From positions 15,088,491-15,152,490 of the forward strand of contig ML662449.1 in NCBI GenBank assembly GCA_007570785.1: DNA of 64,000 bases, in the 5' to 3' direction. Position 1 is the stretch's first letter, and each line of letters opens with the position of its first letter. The notes beneath the pieces were generated by a model. That model saw only the letters and a list, made by a program, of their open reading frames with translations. It was not told the origin of the DNA and ran no database searches. The stretch comes from Antilocapra americana. Taxonomy: Eukaryota > Chordata > Mammalia > Artiodactyla > Antilocapridae. Below, one piece after another: positions 36,254 to 47,882 of this stretch. Made by a program: the position numbers and the translations under genes.

Positions 36254-37325
36254 TCAATTAATCTCTGAAATATACAAGCAACTCCTGCAGCTCAATCCCA
36301 GAAAAATAAAAGACCCAATCAAAAAGTGGGCCAGAGAACTAAACAGACATTTCTACAAAGAAGACATAAAAATGGCTAACAAAAATATGAAAAGATGCCC
36401 AACATCACTCATTATCAGAGAAATGCAAATCAAAACCACAATGAGGTACCACTTTACACCAGTCAGAATGGCTGCCATCCAAATGTCTACAAGCAATAAA
36501 TGCTGGAGAGGATGTGGAGAAAAGGGAACCCTCTTACACTGTTGGTGGGAATGCAAACTAGTATAGCCACTATGGAGAACAACCACTACTGGAACAGCCA
36601 CTATGGAGATTCTTACAAAACTGGAAATAGAACTGCCATATGACCCAGCAATCCCACTGCTGGGCATACACACCGAGGAAACCAGAATTGAAAGAGACAC
36701 GTGTACCCCAATGTTCATTGCCACATTGTTTACAATAGCCAGGATATGGAAGCAACCTAGATGTCCATCAACAGACGAATGGATAAGAAAGCTGTGGTAC
36801 ATATACACAATAGAATATTACTCAGCCATTAAAAGGAATTCATTTGAATTAGTTCTACTGAAGTGGATGAAACTGGAGCCTATTATACAGAGTGAAGTAA
36901 GCCAGAAGGAAAAATAACAATACAGTATACTAACGCATATATATGGAATTTAGAAAGATGGTAACGATAACCCTGTATGCGAGACAGCAAAAGAGACGCA
37001 GATGTATAGAACAGTCTTTTGGACTCTATGGGAGAGGGCAAGGGTGGGATGATATGGGAGAACAGCATTGAAACATGTAAATTATCATATGTGAACTCAA
37101 TCGCCAGCCCAGGTTTGATGCTTGATACAGGGTGCTCAGGGCTGGTGCACCAGGATGACCCAGAGGGATGGAATCGGGAGGGATGTGGGAGGGGGTTCTG
37201 GAAGGGGAATGCGTGTATACCCATGGCGGATTCATGCCAATGTATGGCAAAACCAACACGATAATGTAAAGAAAATAAATAGATAAATAATAAAAATAAA
37301 ATAACATTTAAAATTCAAAAAAAAA
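36254..37325 (+). mobile_element. L1 LINE 3' end (bovine-type), 5'-truncated
   Basis: Last third of ORF2 followed by the 3' UTR and an A-rich tail (37266-37325). Frame 36231-36566 includes the cysteine-rich CX3CX7HX4C element of L1 ORF2 ('[14 protein letters not shown]' onward). A 31-bp local duplication at 36565-36609 breaks the frame, which resumes at 36603-36917. The 3' UTR phrase 'tgtatacccatggcggattc' recurs in the tiny L1 insert at 59.65 kb. The minus-strand frames here are shadows. Confidence 0.92.
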
Positions 37326-37554
37326 TATACAGTGGTTTGGAGACTCTAGTATGTATTTTTATATGAAAGTAACAAACTGGCTCTTGTTTTGTATATTTTT
37401 TCTAAATGTGTTGATCTGGTTACACCCCAACCTTTACTGTAACCACCTTTCAGATTTCACTTCAAATTCACTTATGTTTTGAGTAGTTTCAATAAAGATG
37501 AAATCTAAATCATTATGCTTTCTAAGGCACATTGCTTGACAGCTGCAATTCTTT

Positions 37555-37666
37555 TGGTACATAACACATGGTATGTGGGATTTTAGTTCCCTAACCCAGG
37601 ATTTAACCCATGCCCCCTGCAGTACAAGCACAGATTCTTAACCATTAGATCACCAGTGAAGTTCCA
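37555..37666 (-). mobile_element. CHR-type SINE fragment
   Basis: Antisense head of the same SINE family seen at 47.1 and 50.0 kb: 'tatgtgggattttagttccc', 'acccaggatttaacccatgc', 'gcacagattcttaaccatta' and 'gatcaccagtgaagttcc'. Only the tRNA-like part and the first unrelated bases are present. Confidence 0.75.
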
Positions 37667-39157
37667 AAGCTGCATTCTTTAGATGCTGTATTCCTTCCAT
37701 TATTTGAATACCAAAGTTCAAGGTCTGTGTTGCTTTCCAGTGATAATCATTTATATATGTGCAGTACTCTTGCATATATCCCCAATTTTTATCTCAAAAG
37801 CATGTTTTGAAAGTAGGAGAGCAGATGCCAGTGCCCTCTTCTTCTCTTTTTTTTTTCATTTTACAGAAACACAAACTTAGAATCTAATGAGTTTGAAGAT
37901 ATGCCTAAAGTCACTTGAAAGAGTAAAAGCCAGTGAAAAGCAAGTTCTACTAGGCCCAGGTGAGGCCATCAGAGTACCTGGTTATATTAATTAAGGCTTT
38001 TGGTTTATAAGTACTAATGGTGGTTTTTTAGGTAGTTGATATGACTTAGACCTCTAAAATGAACACACTAGGGAAATGTCACAAGGTTTTGATTAGAGAA
38101 ATTGCAGGATTTTGCATTTTTAAAGAATCATTCTGGCTGATTTTATGAGAAGAGACTGGAGAGGGTGAAAGCTGGAAGTAAGAACACTTGTTGGGTGACC
38201 ATGGCAATAACCCACATAAAGGATGATGGGAGCTTGACCAGGAAAATTTACAGTAAAGATAGTGAAATGTGATCTGATTGAATATGTTTTAAAGAAAAAT
38301 TCAATAGGATTTGCTGATAACAATGGATATAAGATAAAAGAGAGAGGTAAAGATAACTCAGCTTTTCATGTGTGTGATACACAAAGCATATAGTTACATT
38401 AAGTAAAATGGGGAATAACACAGGTGGAGCAACTTTGGAAAGGAAGATTAGAATTTAAGGCTTAGACATGTTATATTAGAAATACTTTTGGACATCTAAA
38501 TCAGGATGTTAAATAGATAGTTGTCTATGTAAGCCTGGAGTTCAGAGGAGAGGTCCAAGTGGAGATAAACATTTAGGAGTCATGTCTGTTTTGTTCCTTT
38601 CTCTCTGCAGAAATTTCTGTTCACAGAAGGGATAATGCACCTTTTTCCACTTAAGAGGCAGCATAGATAGAGTAAAGTTATTTGGTCTCAATTCTAATTT
38701 ATTGAAGAGAAAACCTATTTACCTAGTGTTCCTCAGGAGTCTAAACTTTGAATAATTAGCTACAGTCAGGGAATGAACTGGTGAGGCAGACACATGGTCT
38801 AGCCCAGTAACAGTACAAAGTAGGTCCTGAACAACAGTTAAATATACCACCCTATAGGTGACCACAATACACAACTAAGAGCTTTTAAAAGATGAGAGAG
38901 CTTAATATATTTATGCGTTATAAGAAATCTGTTGCAACTAACTTTGACAGGGTAGAGAGAAATATGTATTAAAGGATTGTAAAAGAGTATAGAGATATAT
39001 AACTCTCAATTAAAGTAAATTTAAAAAATGCAAGAAAAATTGTAGGGGAAAACAACTCAATCAACTATCACTAACATCAGCCCAGGCAAAATAGTATTCT
39101 GACAGCAGATGCTTTGTTATATTCTAATTTGATAGTCAAGTTCATATTCAGATTTTA

Positions 39158-39240
39158 TCTGGTGATAATACTGAGACTCATAATTTAGCTACCAAATTTG
39201 AATATAGCAGCTAATAGTGAGTCTCAATATTGTTGTCAGA
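39158..39240. repeat. Imperfect inverted repeat (possible MITE or decayed DNA transposon)
   Basis: The left arm 39158-39180 and right arm 39218-39240 are complementary at about 19 of 23 positions ('actgagactca' against 'tgagtctcaatatt'). The 37-nt spacer contains a further TTAGCT/AGCTAA pair. It could form a hairpin. No flanking target duplication is evident. Confidence 0.45.
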
Positions 39241-40954
39241 TCACTGAATTATCATTAAATTTTACTTAAAATCAACTTCTGAAATACTTGTTAAAGTAAA
39301 TTATAAAATATCTTTATCTTATATCACACACTTTTATTTGTTTTATTTATAATTTATGGAAAAGATACGTTTAATAAGTACTAAAAATAAAATTACAAGT
39401 GACTATGTATGCAGAATTAATGATTACAATTCCTTATTTCCTTCTGTTAAAGGGCTGAATATTCATACCAAGGCTGATACTACCATTGACATTACCCAAC
39501 AACTAGTTTGTATGTCAAACTATCAAAGAGATGGTAACATAATTGATTCATGGAATTTTCTTAGAAAAAAATGACAATATATTGTTAATATTGTCTGTCC
39601 CTTTCCAAAAGTGAAAAAAAAAAAGATTTCACTATCACATCTCTTCTTAGAGTGTGGCCTTGACAACACACTAACACATTTGTGTTAAAAGTGCATATTT
39701 GTTTGTCTCACTCAGATCTCTGAGGTAATACCTAGTGGGAAATCTGCATTTTTAACAAGCTCTCCAAGGTGACTCTTATGTGTAATAGTTTAAAAGCCAT
39801 TTTCTGAAAGTCAATGTAACAATTTGTTTACAAATTCAGTATAAGCAAAAAAAAAAAAAAAAAAGCCAAGTCAAATGGAGAATGAGATGACAAGTTGTGT
39901 TTTGTAACTTTAAATGTTAGTGAGGAAAGGACACATGTTATGATGAAAGTGGGCGAAAAGCCAAGATCATTAAAATTCCAATTGGGTCCCTGCCTGATTT
40001 CTCAGTGACCTAGTCTTATTTTAAGCAATTCATAAATCAAGAATAAATATTTAGTGAGAATGTACAGCCTACTCTAGGTGTAGTGTGATTTCTTCTAGTC
40101 CCTGGACATATGGACATATGTTATATTTGCATGATTGATTATGCATGATATCTCAGTATTTATTCACCCCATTGGCAGAATGAAACTGCTACTGTAACCA
40201 AATTGTTCTCAACAGGCTGCTTATAAAGGAGAGGAAAAAAAAACACTAAATAAATGAGAAAGATTTACATATTAGGCAAATCCAACGGGACCATGTTGAA
40301 TGTGGCTAAGATTTTAAATCAGTTTGGAGATGAACACAGCCTGGACTTGATAACATTCTCTGACTATTTTTTTCCTTAATCACATTGAGTAAACCATGTA
40401 TTTGAAACTATACTGATTAAAATATATTTATTATATAGACCAATTGATGTTTAAAAACATGCAATTTGGAATCCAGTGATCTAGGTTAAAACTTGACTGA
40501 GCTTGAATATGTTATGTTTAAAATGTGGAAAATTATGAGTTTCTTTAGGAACTTCTGGGACAATGAGAGAATGTGATATTGTATCAAGTGATGAGTCATC
40601 ATGTGAAGAACTATACAAATATTATTTGAAAGAATCAACTGTTCATTTCAGGTAGATTCATGATAAGACTGAAGTTTAAAACTTGTCACTTGCACTAAGA
40701 TTTGATAGTCTGCCCTGTGAAAACTGTGGGAAGTCAGAAATGGGCAAGACTTTTGGCTCAATGCTTAGGAATTTTTTGAGGGAAGCATAGGGCTTAGATC
40801 CAATTAGGGCAGAAAATACCCAGCAAACAACAGGCAATGTGATGCTAGAGATATCTTGTGGAGTTTGCTGTAATATGTCCATGATCATTCTTTATAGTGA
40901 TTTTATCCATCATTTGTCATTCTTATGTATTCTCTTGGTTTCTTCTTATTTATT

Positions 40955-41165
40955 ATTCACTACTAGGTACTATGCTGAGCAATTTAGTTGCAATAGCTTT
41001 TTTTAACCTTTATAGCACAAATCTGAAAGGCACACTAACGTGGCACCACTTTCATTTGTAAAGAAAGTGTAAGAAATAATTTGTCCACCATTACACAGGA
41101 AGGAAAAGGTGAAGCTAGAATTTAAAACAAAGTTATCTTTACTCCAGAACACATGTTGTGAAATA
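40955..41165 (+). repeat. MIR SINE remnant
   Basis: MIR-like order: 'aggtactatgctgagcaat', 'aacctttatagca', a degraded 'ttacacaggaaggaaaagg', 'aagctagaatttaaaac' and 'ctttactccagaacacatg'. Old and indel-rich. Confidence 0.5.
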
Positions 41166-41844
41166 ACTCATTATGCTTCCTTCTAGGGTTTTGAATTATT
41201 TTGAATTACATATTAAAAGATGAGTTAATTATGATTTTTGTTTGCATTTTCATAAATTTTATGTATTTCAAAGATTTTTTTCACTGAAATATTTTTTAGC
41301 AATTTACACTGGATTCCTTGCATATTGAATTCTAAGCTTTAGAACTTGTTCTCAGAAATAATTTATCCCTGTAATAATAAATAAATGGGTGATACACCTT
41401 ACATTTTATAATATTGATGTATTCAATAGTAATTGTTTTCAATAGTATACGTCTGCATATGCTTCTAGAGTTAAAGACTCCAAAGAGTAATTTTCCCTCT
41501 GAGCTTTATTCCTGTCTCCAAAATAGCCACAGAGAAAAGATAAAGTTGTGAGAAGTTTGCTCCTCAAGTCAAAGGAAACTAGTGACCCAAGATGAAGAAA
41601 GAGCCAGGTATAGAGAAATATGGAAAGAACTGGCTGAGGCCTGCCTGTCATACCTGCATAGAGTCCAAGGACAGACAGGCCAGAGGGAGTGCTATCCTCT
41701 TAGAAATAAGCCTCAGAGTCTTAGCCACTCTCTCACCACCAGTCAGTATGATGTTCAAATATGGTGCAGTGAGTTGGGAAAAATGATGTAATCATCAAAC
41801 AAATCACAGATTATGTTCTAAATATTCTTTCTGTAATATGACTG

Positions 41845-42046
41845 TTGACTTTAGTCCTGGTCCTGTCATTATCTATTGAATCATCTTAAGATAGATACTT
41901 AGTCTCTTCCTAAGTTTCTTCCTGAGTAAAATAAGGGTTCATAATAATGTTTAATTCATTAGGTTATTGAGCGGAATATATGAGTTAATACATATAAAAT
42001 ATAAAAATATATAAAAAGGTGCCTGGTCCACAGTAAGTACTCAGTA
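41845..42046 (+). repeat. MIR SINE remnant, interrupted by BovB
   Basis: The MIR 3' half is recognisable: 'gagtaaaataagggttcata', 'atatatgagttaatacatat' and 'tgcctggtccacagtaagta' followed by 'ctcagtaact'. The BovB at 42047 begins exactly here. The bases after that BovB ('agctgttgctt') are a plausible continuation of the MIR end. Confidence 0.55.
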
Positions 42047-42743
42047 ACTGTTGTTCAGCTGCTAAGTCAAGTCTGACTCTTTGTGACCACATGGACTGCA
42101 GCATACCAGGCTTCCGTAGCCTTCGCTATCTCCCAGAGTTTGCTCAAACTCATGTCCAGTGAGTCACTGATGCCATCCAACCATGTCATCCGCCATCACC
42201 CACTTCACCTCCTGCTCTCAATCTTTTACAGTATCAGGGTCTTTTCCAATAAGTCTGCTCTTCACATCAGGTGGCCAAAGTATTGGAGCTTCAACTTCAA
42301 CATCAGTCCTTCCAATGAATATTCAAGGTTAATTGCCTTTAGGATTGACTGGATTGATCTTCTTGCTGTTCAAGGGACTTCAAGAGTCTTCTCCAGCACT
42401 ACAGTTTGAAAGCATCAATTCTTTGGTGCTCAGCTTTTTTTATGGTCCAACTCTCACAACTGTATATGACTACTGGAAAAATCATGGCTTTGACTAGATG
42501 GATAATTGTTGGGAAAAATAACATCTCTGCTTTTTAATACACTGTCTTGGTTTGTCATAGCTTTTCTTCCAAGGAGCAAGTGTCTTTTAATTCTGTGGCT
42601 GTAGTCACTGTCCACAGTGATTTTGAAGCCCAAGAAGATAAAATCTGCAACTGCTTCCACTTTTGCCCATCTATTTGCCATGAAGTGATGTGACCAGATG
42701 CCATGGTTTTATTTTTTTTGAATGCTGAGTTTTAAGCCAACTA
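42047..42743 (-). mobile_element. BovB LINE, 5'-truncated
   Basis: Antisense 3' end beginning 'gttgttcagctgctaagtca' and continuing through the C-terminal region and thumb to 'gaatgctgagttttaagcca'. The tail type (gttgttcag rather than a CAGTT array) matches the copy at 3031. It carries multiple frameshifts. Confidence 0.88.
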
Positions 42744-43939
42744 GCTGTTGCTTCTGTAACCTTTTTTTGTCTTTGCTAGTTCAAACCACACTGCATGGAA
42801 AGATGAGTCTGGCACAATGCTTGGCACAGATAGTGCTCAGCAAATGCTGTCAAATAAATAGTATATTTAAATTTCACTCGTGAAATTACTTTACTGTTTA
42901 TGAAAATACTAAATGATCTATATTATTAGAAATTTATTAGCTTAGAAAGAGTTTATATACAGTATAATCCTTATTGGATACTGCTAGAAATGTTTTATGA
43001 ATGTCAAACCTAAAACTGAGTATTTTCATAAAAATATCACAACTGATATTCTTCAAGATACATGAATCTTTAAATTTCCAGTAAAAGTGCTTTGATGAGA
43101 AGGAGAGATTTGGTTCTGGCTGCTCTCTTATAAAAGAATCCTGAGCTACTTGTCTGGCAAATCATCACTAACAGAAATGCCTAGTTAAGACATGATTTTT
43201 TTGTTAGTAATAGGACTGCCTCTCAAAGCAGGTTTTGAAGATTTTTAGCCACCAAATTAAGGTCAAGAAAGTTTTATCTTTAATCATATTCTTTCTCTTT
43301 CTCCCTTTTTAATAAATTGTATCCTCTTGCATTACTATATTAGAGGAATATAAAATGAAATATCTAAGAACTAAGCATATGAGCAAGTTTGGCCTTATAT
43401 TCACTCCAACTTTCCAGAAATTTAGTCCAAAGAGATACATTTGGAAGGGTCCCTACCTTATACTCCAAACTTGAGATACACACCTATTACTTTCCTTTGT
43501 TACATAAAGACTGTTTCCTCTTCTTTTTTTTCTTTCATCCTACCCAATTGAGAGGGAATTCTGCTTGTCCTTTTAGATGTCTGAAATCTTTCACAAATGA
43601 TCAGCATCTGCTCTGTGAGATGTATTCTCAAGTTCATTTGTAGATGTATTCAGTCTTTCATGGTCAGTCTTGGAACCGTCATGGTGCCTCTGAGTGTGTC
43701 ATATTGCTTGCTGATGTGCTACAATTAGTATATACTGAGGATTAAGGTCTAGTTGAAGTCAACTTGTCTGACATCTTGGACCCATTTGACTCTAACCATT
43801 CTATGTTGTGTCCTTGGGCTATGTTATTTTTTCAAAAGTTGTGCTTCATCCCCTTTCCTCCTGTTTCATATGGTCTGTGCCGCACCCTTATGCATTCCAG
43901 TCTGAGCTGTGTGTCTCCTATTACAGAAGGGGTTTGGGT
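42744..43939. other. Intergenic DNA with a possible MIR tail and an unclassified segment
   Basis: Around 42790-42862 the phrase 'caatgcttggcacagatag' followed by 'tgctcagcaaatg' fits a MIR 3' end. From ~43640 to 43930 the sequence has the mixed composition of an old LTR-type element, but no ends are seen. No gene is supported. Confidence 0.45.
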
Positions 43940-45290
43940 GCTGGAAAGTGGATCGAGGGAGGAGACAGCTGTTGGCTATGAAAAGACAGCCTGAAGGAAG
44001 AGGAATCAAGAGCTCCACAACTGGGAAAGTTCTTGGAAGAAGCCCAGGATACCATAGAGGCAAGGCATCATTGTTGAGTGGCACACAAGGGGTGGGGCTG
44101 CCATGGCAACTGCCTTCCTTGCCCATGACCTTGTCTCTGTGAGCACTAGGAGGGGACCCATCTGAACAGGCTCACTTGCACTTCAAGTCATGGTCTCCTC
44201 CACCTGTGTAAGCTCCAGGGTCCTGAGCACCACCCTTCACAATGCCTCCAGAGTCAGTCTTGGACCCTCTTGCCTGAGACAGGGATCTGCCAGTGCCGGA
44301 AGGGGATGAGTCCTAAAGCATGGGATTAAGAGAGAAGATTCGGGGAGAGGATTGCTGTTGACCATGTGGATACAACACAGGGGAAAAGATTGAATGGCTC
44401 CTTGGCTGGGAATGCCCCTAGAGGAAGTGTGGTCTGCCGGGAAATGAGGTGTCTTTCTTGACTGGTGTGCAAGGGATGGGGTAACCATAGACCTCACATG
44501 CCAGCCCCTGCTTCTGTGGTCACTGGGAGGGACTCCCACCAGAGCAAGTACACTCTACTGCAACTGCCTTCTGGTCTCTGCTTCAGCAGGCACTTGGCAA
44601 ACACCTTGGTTATGGCCATCGTACCACCCCCACAACCCCAATCAGAGTGAGTAAGTGCCCCAATCAGCCGCTGCTTTTGCTCCCTCCTGCCTGAGTAGGA
44701 AATGGATGCCTGAGGGTCACACACAGACAGAGGTGGAGGAAAGCCAAAGATGAGCCCCAGGAGTGGTGCCACTAAGGAAAAGGAATGGAAATCTGACCTT
44801 GCTGCTACATAAGCTATGAATTAAATCCTCACAATAAGCTTGGCAAAATCTGCATCTGGACTATGTGACTAGACAACAAGTGTTCGGAGACCAGTCTAAC
44901 TTTGGCAGCAGTGATATTGGGGGCAATTATATGCAAGAGATGGGCCAGGTCAGAGTCTGTGCTGGCCCCATAGTGCCCACAGCAGATCCAGAGACCTACC
45001 TAGTGATAACAAGAGGGCCTCCTGGACAGGTAGGTGTTGGCTGTAGCTCACTCTGAGAGCAAAGACACTGACAGAGGAGGCCACTGGAAAATATTCTTAT
45101 TAGTATTATTCTGTTTTCATTTTGTTTTATTTTTTCCAGTTTTTGGTGATTTTTAAAGCTTTTACTTATTTAAATTTTGTAATATATTAAAATTTTTTTC
45201 TTTTATTTGATTTTTGTTGTTTTGGGTTTTTCATGTTTTTGTTGTTTTTTGTTTTTGGATCATTTTTATGTTTTTGCTTTATATTTTCTT
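43940..45290 (+). promoter_or_regulatory. L1 5' UTR with two ~390-bp monomers
   Basis: The stretch is distinctly more GC-rich than its surroundings. Two diverged tandem units are visible: 'gcacacaaggggtggggctg' (44081) corresponds to 'ggtgtgcaagggatggggta' (44464), 'ccaccc' at 44230 to 44624, and 'ggagacagctgttggctatg' (43960) to 'agaggattgctgttgaccat' (44345). The region leads through 'gacactgacagaggaggcca' into the T-rich leader before ORF1. Monomeric 5' UTRs act as internal promoters in L1s of several mammals. Activity of this one is not implied. Confidence 0.6.
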
Positions 45291-45329
45291 TGCATTTCCC
45301 AAGTTTCCTTTCTGTTTTAGAGAAAGACA

Positions 45330-45772
45330 AAGAGTCTGAGAAAATATTAGAAGAAATTATTGTAAAAAATTTCCCTAACATTTGAAAGGAAATAGTCACC
45401 CAAGTCCAGGAAGCCCAGAGAGACTCATACAGAATAACTCCAAGAGAAACATGCCAACACATATTAATCAAGCTAAAATTAAATGTGACGGAAAATATTA
45501 AAAGCAGCATAGGGAAAGCAACAAATAACACACAAGGGAATCCCCATAAGGTTATCAACTGATTTTCAGTGGAAACTCTGCAGGCCAGAAGAGAGTGGCA
45601 GAACATATTTAAAACGATGAAAGAGAAAAACCTACAACCAAGATTGCTCTCCCCAGCAAGGATCTCATTCAGATTTGACAAAGAAATCAAATGCTTTACA
45701 GACAAGCAAAAGTTCAAAGAACTCAGCACCACCAAACAAGTTTTACAACAAACACTAAAAGAACTTTTCTAG
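45330..45772 (+). pseudogene. L1 ORF1 protein, C-terminal part (broken)
   Basis: Translation across two frames gives the end of the L1 RNA-binding chaperone: a 'NFPNI' segment, then 'ETLQARREWQNIFKTMKEKN', 'PARISFRFDKEIK' and 'FTDKQKFKE', stopping at 'LKELF'. This corresponds to the last part of the RRM and the C-terminal domain. The coiled coil and most of the RRM are absent, so a deletion removed the N-terminal portion between the 5' UTR and about 45330. In-frame stops occur near 45387 and 45560. Confidence 0.75.
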
Positions 45773-46311
45773 GCAAGAAACATAGGTCAAAAACAATTAA
45801 GAAAATGGTAATAGGAACATACATATTGATAATTACTTTAAATGTAAATGTATTAAATGCTCCAACAAAATAAAAATAGATTGGCTGAATGGACACAATA
45901 ACAACACCTATATATAAGCTATCTACGAGAGTCCCCCTTCAGACCTAAGAACATATACAGACTAAAAGTATGGAGATAGGCAAAGATATTCTTTACAAAT
46001 GGAAATCAAAATAATCCTGGTGTAGCAATACTCATATTAGATGAAATAGACTTTAAAATAAAGACTATTACAAGATAAAAGGAAGGACACTACGTAATAA
46101 TCAAGAGATCAGTCCAGGAAAATAATAACGCAATTGTGAATATTTGTGCACACAACTTAAAAGCAGCTTAATAAATAAGGCAAATTCTAACAGCCATAAG
46201 AGAGGAATTTGACAGTAGCACAATATTAGTTGGAAACATTGACACTCCATTTAAACCAATGGATAAGTCATCCAGAGAGAAAATTAACAAGGAAACATAA
46301 GACTTAAATAG

Positions 46312-46372
46312 GGCTTCCCAAGTAGTTCAGTGGTAAAGAATCCACCTACAAATGCAGGAGACTCAAAAGATG
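46312..46372 (+). mobile_element. Bov-tA SINE head fragment inside L1 ORF2
   Basis: About 60 bp: 'gggcttcccaagtagttcag', 'taaagaatccacctacaaat', 'gcaggagactc'. The L1 sequence resumes directly after it. Confidence 0.75.
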
Positions 46373-47096
46373 CAGAAAATTGAAATAATACCAAGCATCT
46401 TTTCCAACCACAGTGGTATGAGATTAATAAAATACAAGGAAAAAGAAACACTTAAAAAACACAAACACATGGAGGCTAAACAACATACTACCAAATAACC
46501 AGGAAATCACTGAGGAAATCAAAAAGGAAATAAAAAAAACAACAACTAGAAACAAATGTCAATGAAAATGAAAATACAATGACCGAAAGCCTGTGGGATA
46601 GAGCAAAAGCAGTTCTAAGATGGAAATTTATGTAAATACAACCCTATTTCAAGATACAACAAAAATCTAAAATAAACAACCTAACCTTACAACTAAAGCA
46701 ACTAGAGAAAGAAGAACATCCAAACAAAAAACTCAGAAGTTAGTAGAAGGAAAGAAATCATAAATATTATAGCAGAAGTAAATGAAATAGAAACAAAGAA
46801 AACAATAGCAAAGATCAATGAAACTAAATACTGTTCCTTAGAGAAGATAAAACTGATAAAACTTTAACCATACTCATTAAGAAAAAAAGGGAGAGGACTC
46901 ATATCAATAGAAGTAGAAATGAAAAAGTTGAAATTACAAATGATACTGCAGAAATACAAAACATCGTAAAAGACTGCTACAAGCATTTATATGCCAATAA
47001 AAGGGAAAACCTAGAAGAAATGATTAAATTCTTAGAAAAGTGCAAACTTCTAATTCTGAACCAGGAAGATATTAAAAATTATGAATAGGCCAAGCA

Positions 47097-47470
47097 GGAC
47101 TTCTCTGGTGGTCTAGTAGTTAAGAATCAGCTTTCCAGTGGGTTGAACCCGGGGATGTGGGTTCAATTCCCTTTTAGGGAACTAAGATCCTATGCTGAGG
47201 ATCCTTAGTTGAGCCCGTGTACCACAGCTGCTGAGCCTGCATGCCTCAATGAGAAATTCTGTGTACCAAATACAAAGCTCATGTGTCCTGGAACACAAAC
47301 CCATGCCCCATAGCTACAGAGCCCAATCACTCTGGAGCTTACACACCACAACTACAGGGAAGTCTGTGCACTGCAAATAAATAAATAAATAAATAAATAA
47401 AATAAAAAAAAAATGGCCTGGAGCCTCTGTGATGCAACTAAGACCTGACACAGCCAAAAATAAATAAAAA
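47097..47470 (+). mobile_element. CHR-type SINE with AAAT microsatellite
   Basis: tRNA-like head 'ggacttctctggtggtctag' and 'gggttcaattcccttttagg', then the long body typical of this family ('gagcccgtgtaccacagctg', 'ctacagagcccaatcactct') and an (AAAT)n run at 47378-47406 followed by an A-rich tail. About 370 bp, inserted in L1 ORF2. Confidence 0.8.
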
Positions 47471-47676
47471 TGAACAAACCAATCACAAGTATTAAAATTG
47501 AAACTTTGATTAAAATATTACAACAATCCAGGACCAGTAACTTAACAAGCAAATTCTATCAAACAATTAGAGAAGAGTTAATATCATTCTTCTCAAACTC
47601 TTCCAAAAATTTCATAGGGAGGAACCCACCCAATCTTATTTTAAGAGGACACCATGTACCCAATATCATAATTACA

Positions 47677-47882
47677 TGAGTGTAAAAGTGTTATTCACTC
47701 AATTGTGTCCAGCTCTTTGCAACTCCATGGACTGTAGCCCACAAGGCTTTTCTGTCCATGGGTTTCTCCAGGCAAGAAGACTGGATTGGGTTAGCTATTC
47801 TCTTCTCCAGGGGATCTTCTCAACCCAGGGGTTGAACTCGGGTCTCCCACATTGCAGGCAAATTCTTTACCATCTGAGCCAC
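47677..47882 (-). mobile_element. Bov-tA SINE with perfect target duplication
   Basis: Antisense copy ('tattcactcaattgtgtcca', 'ttctccaggcaagaagactg', 'ccatctgagccac'). A 10-bp direct repeat 'cataattaca' flanks it at 47667-47676 and 47883-47892. Removing the insert restores the continuity of the L1 ORF2 remnant. Confidence 0.92.

Larger units (their letters stand above)
37667..42046. other. Long AT-rich intergenic stretch
   Basis: No gene is supportable in 4.4 kb. It contains an A run at 39847-39863, an imperfect inverted repeat at 39158-39240 and two MIR remnants (listed separately). The frames around 41439-41791 are short, overlap each other on both strands and resemble no family I know. 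Confidence 0.6.

Noticed and set aside
36353..36808. A 151-codon minus-strand frame with hydrophobic stretches resembling a membrane protein
   Set aside because: It lies exactly antisense to the L1 ORF2 C-terminus, and an equivalent shadow occurs at 63065-63892.
43909..44772. GC-rich block considered as a CpG-island promoter of a host gene
   Set aside because: It contains two diverged monomers and leads directly into L1 ORF1/ORF2, so an L1 5' UTR explains it better.
45187..45735. A 182-codon minus-strand frame
   Set aside because: It is antisense to the L1 leader and ORF1 end, with a lysine/asparagine-rich end produced by the T-rich leader.
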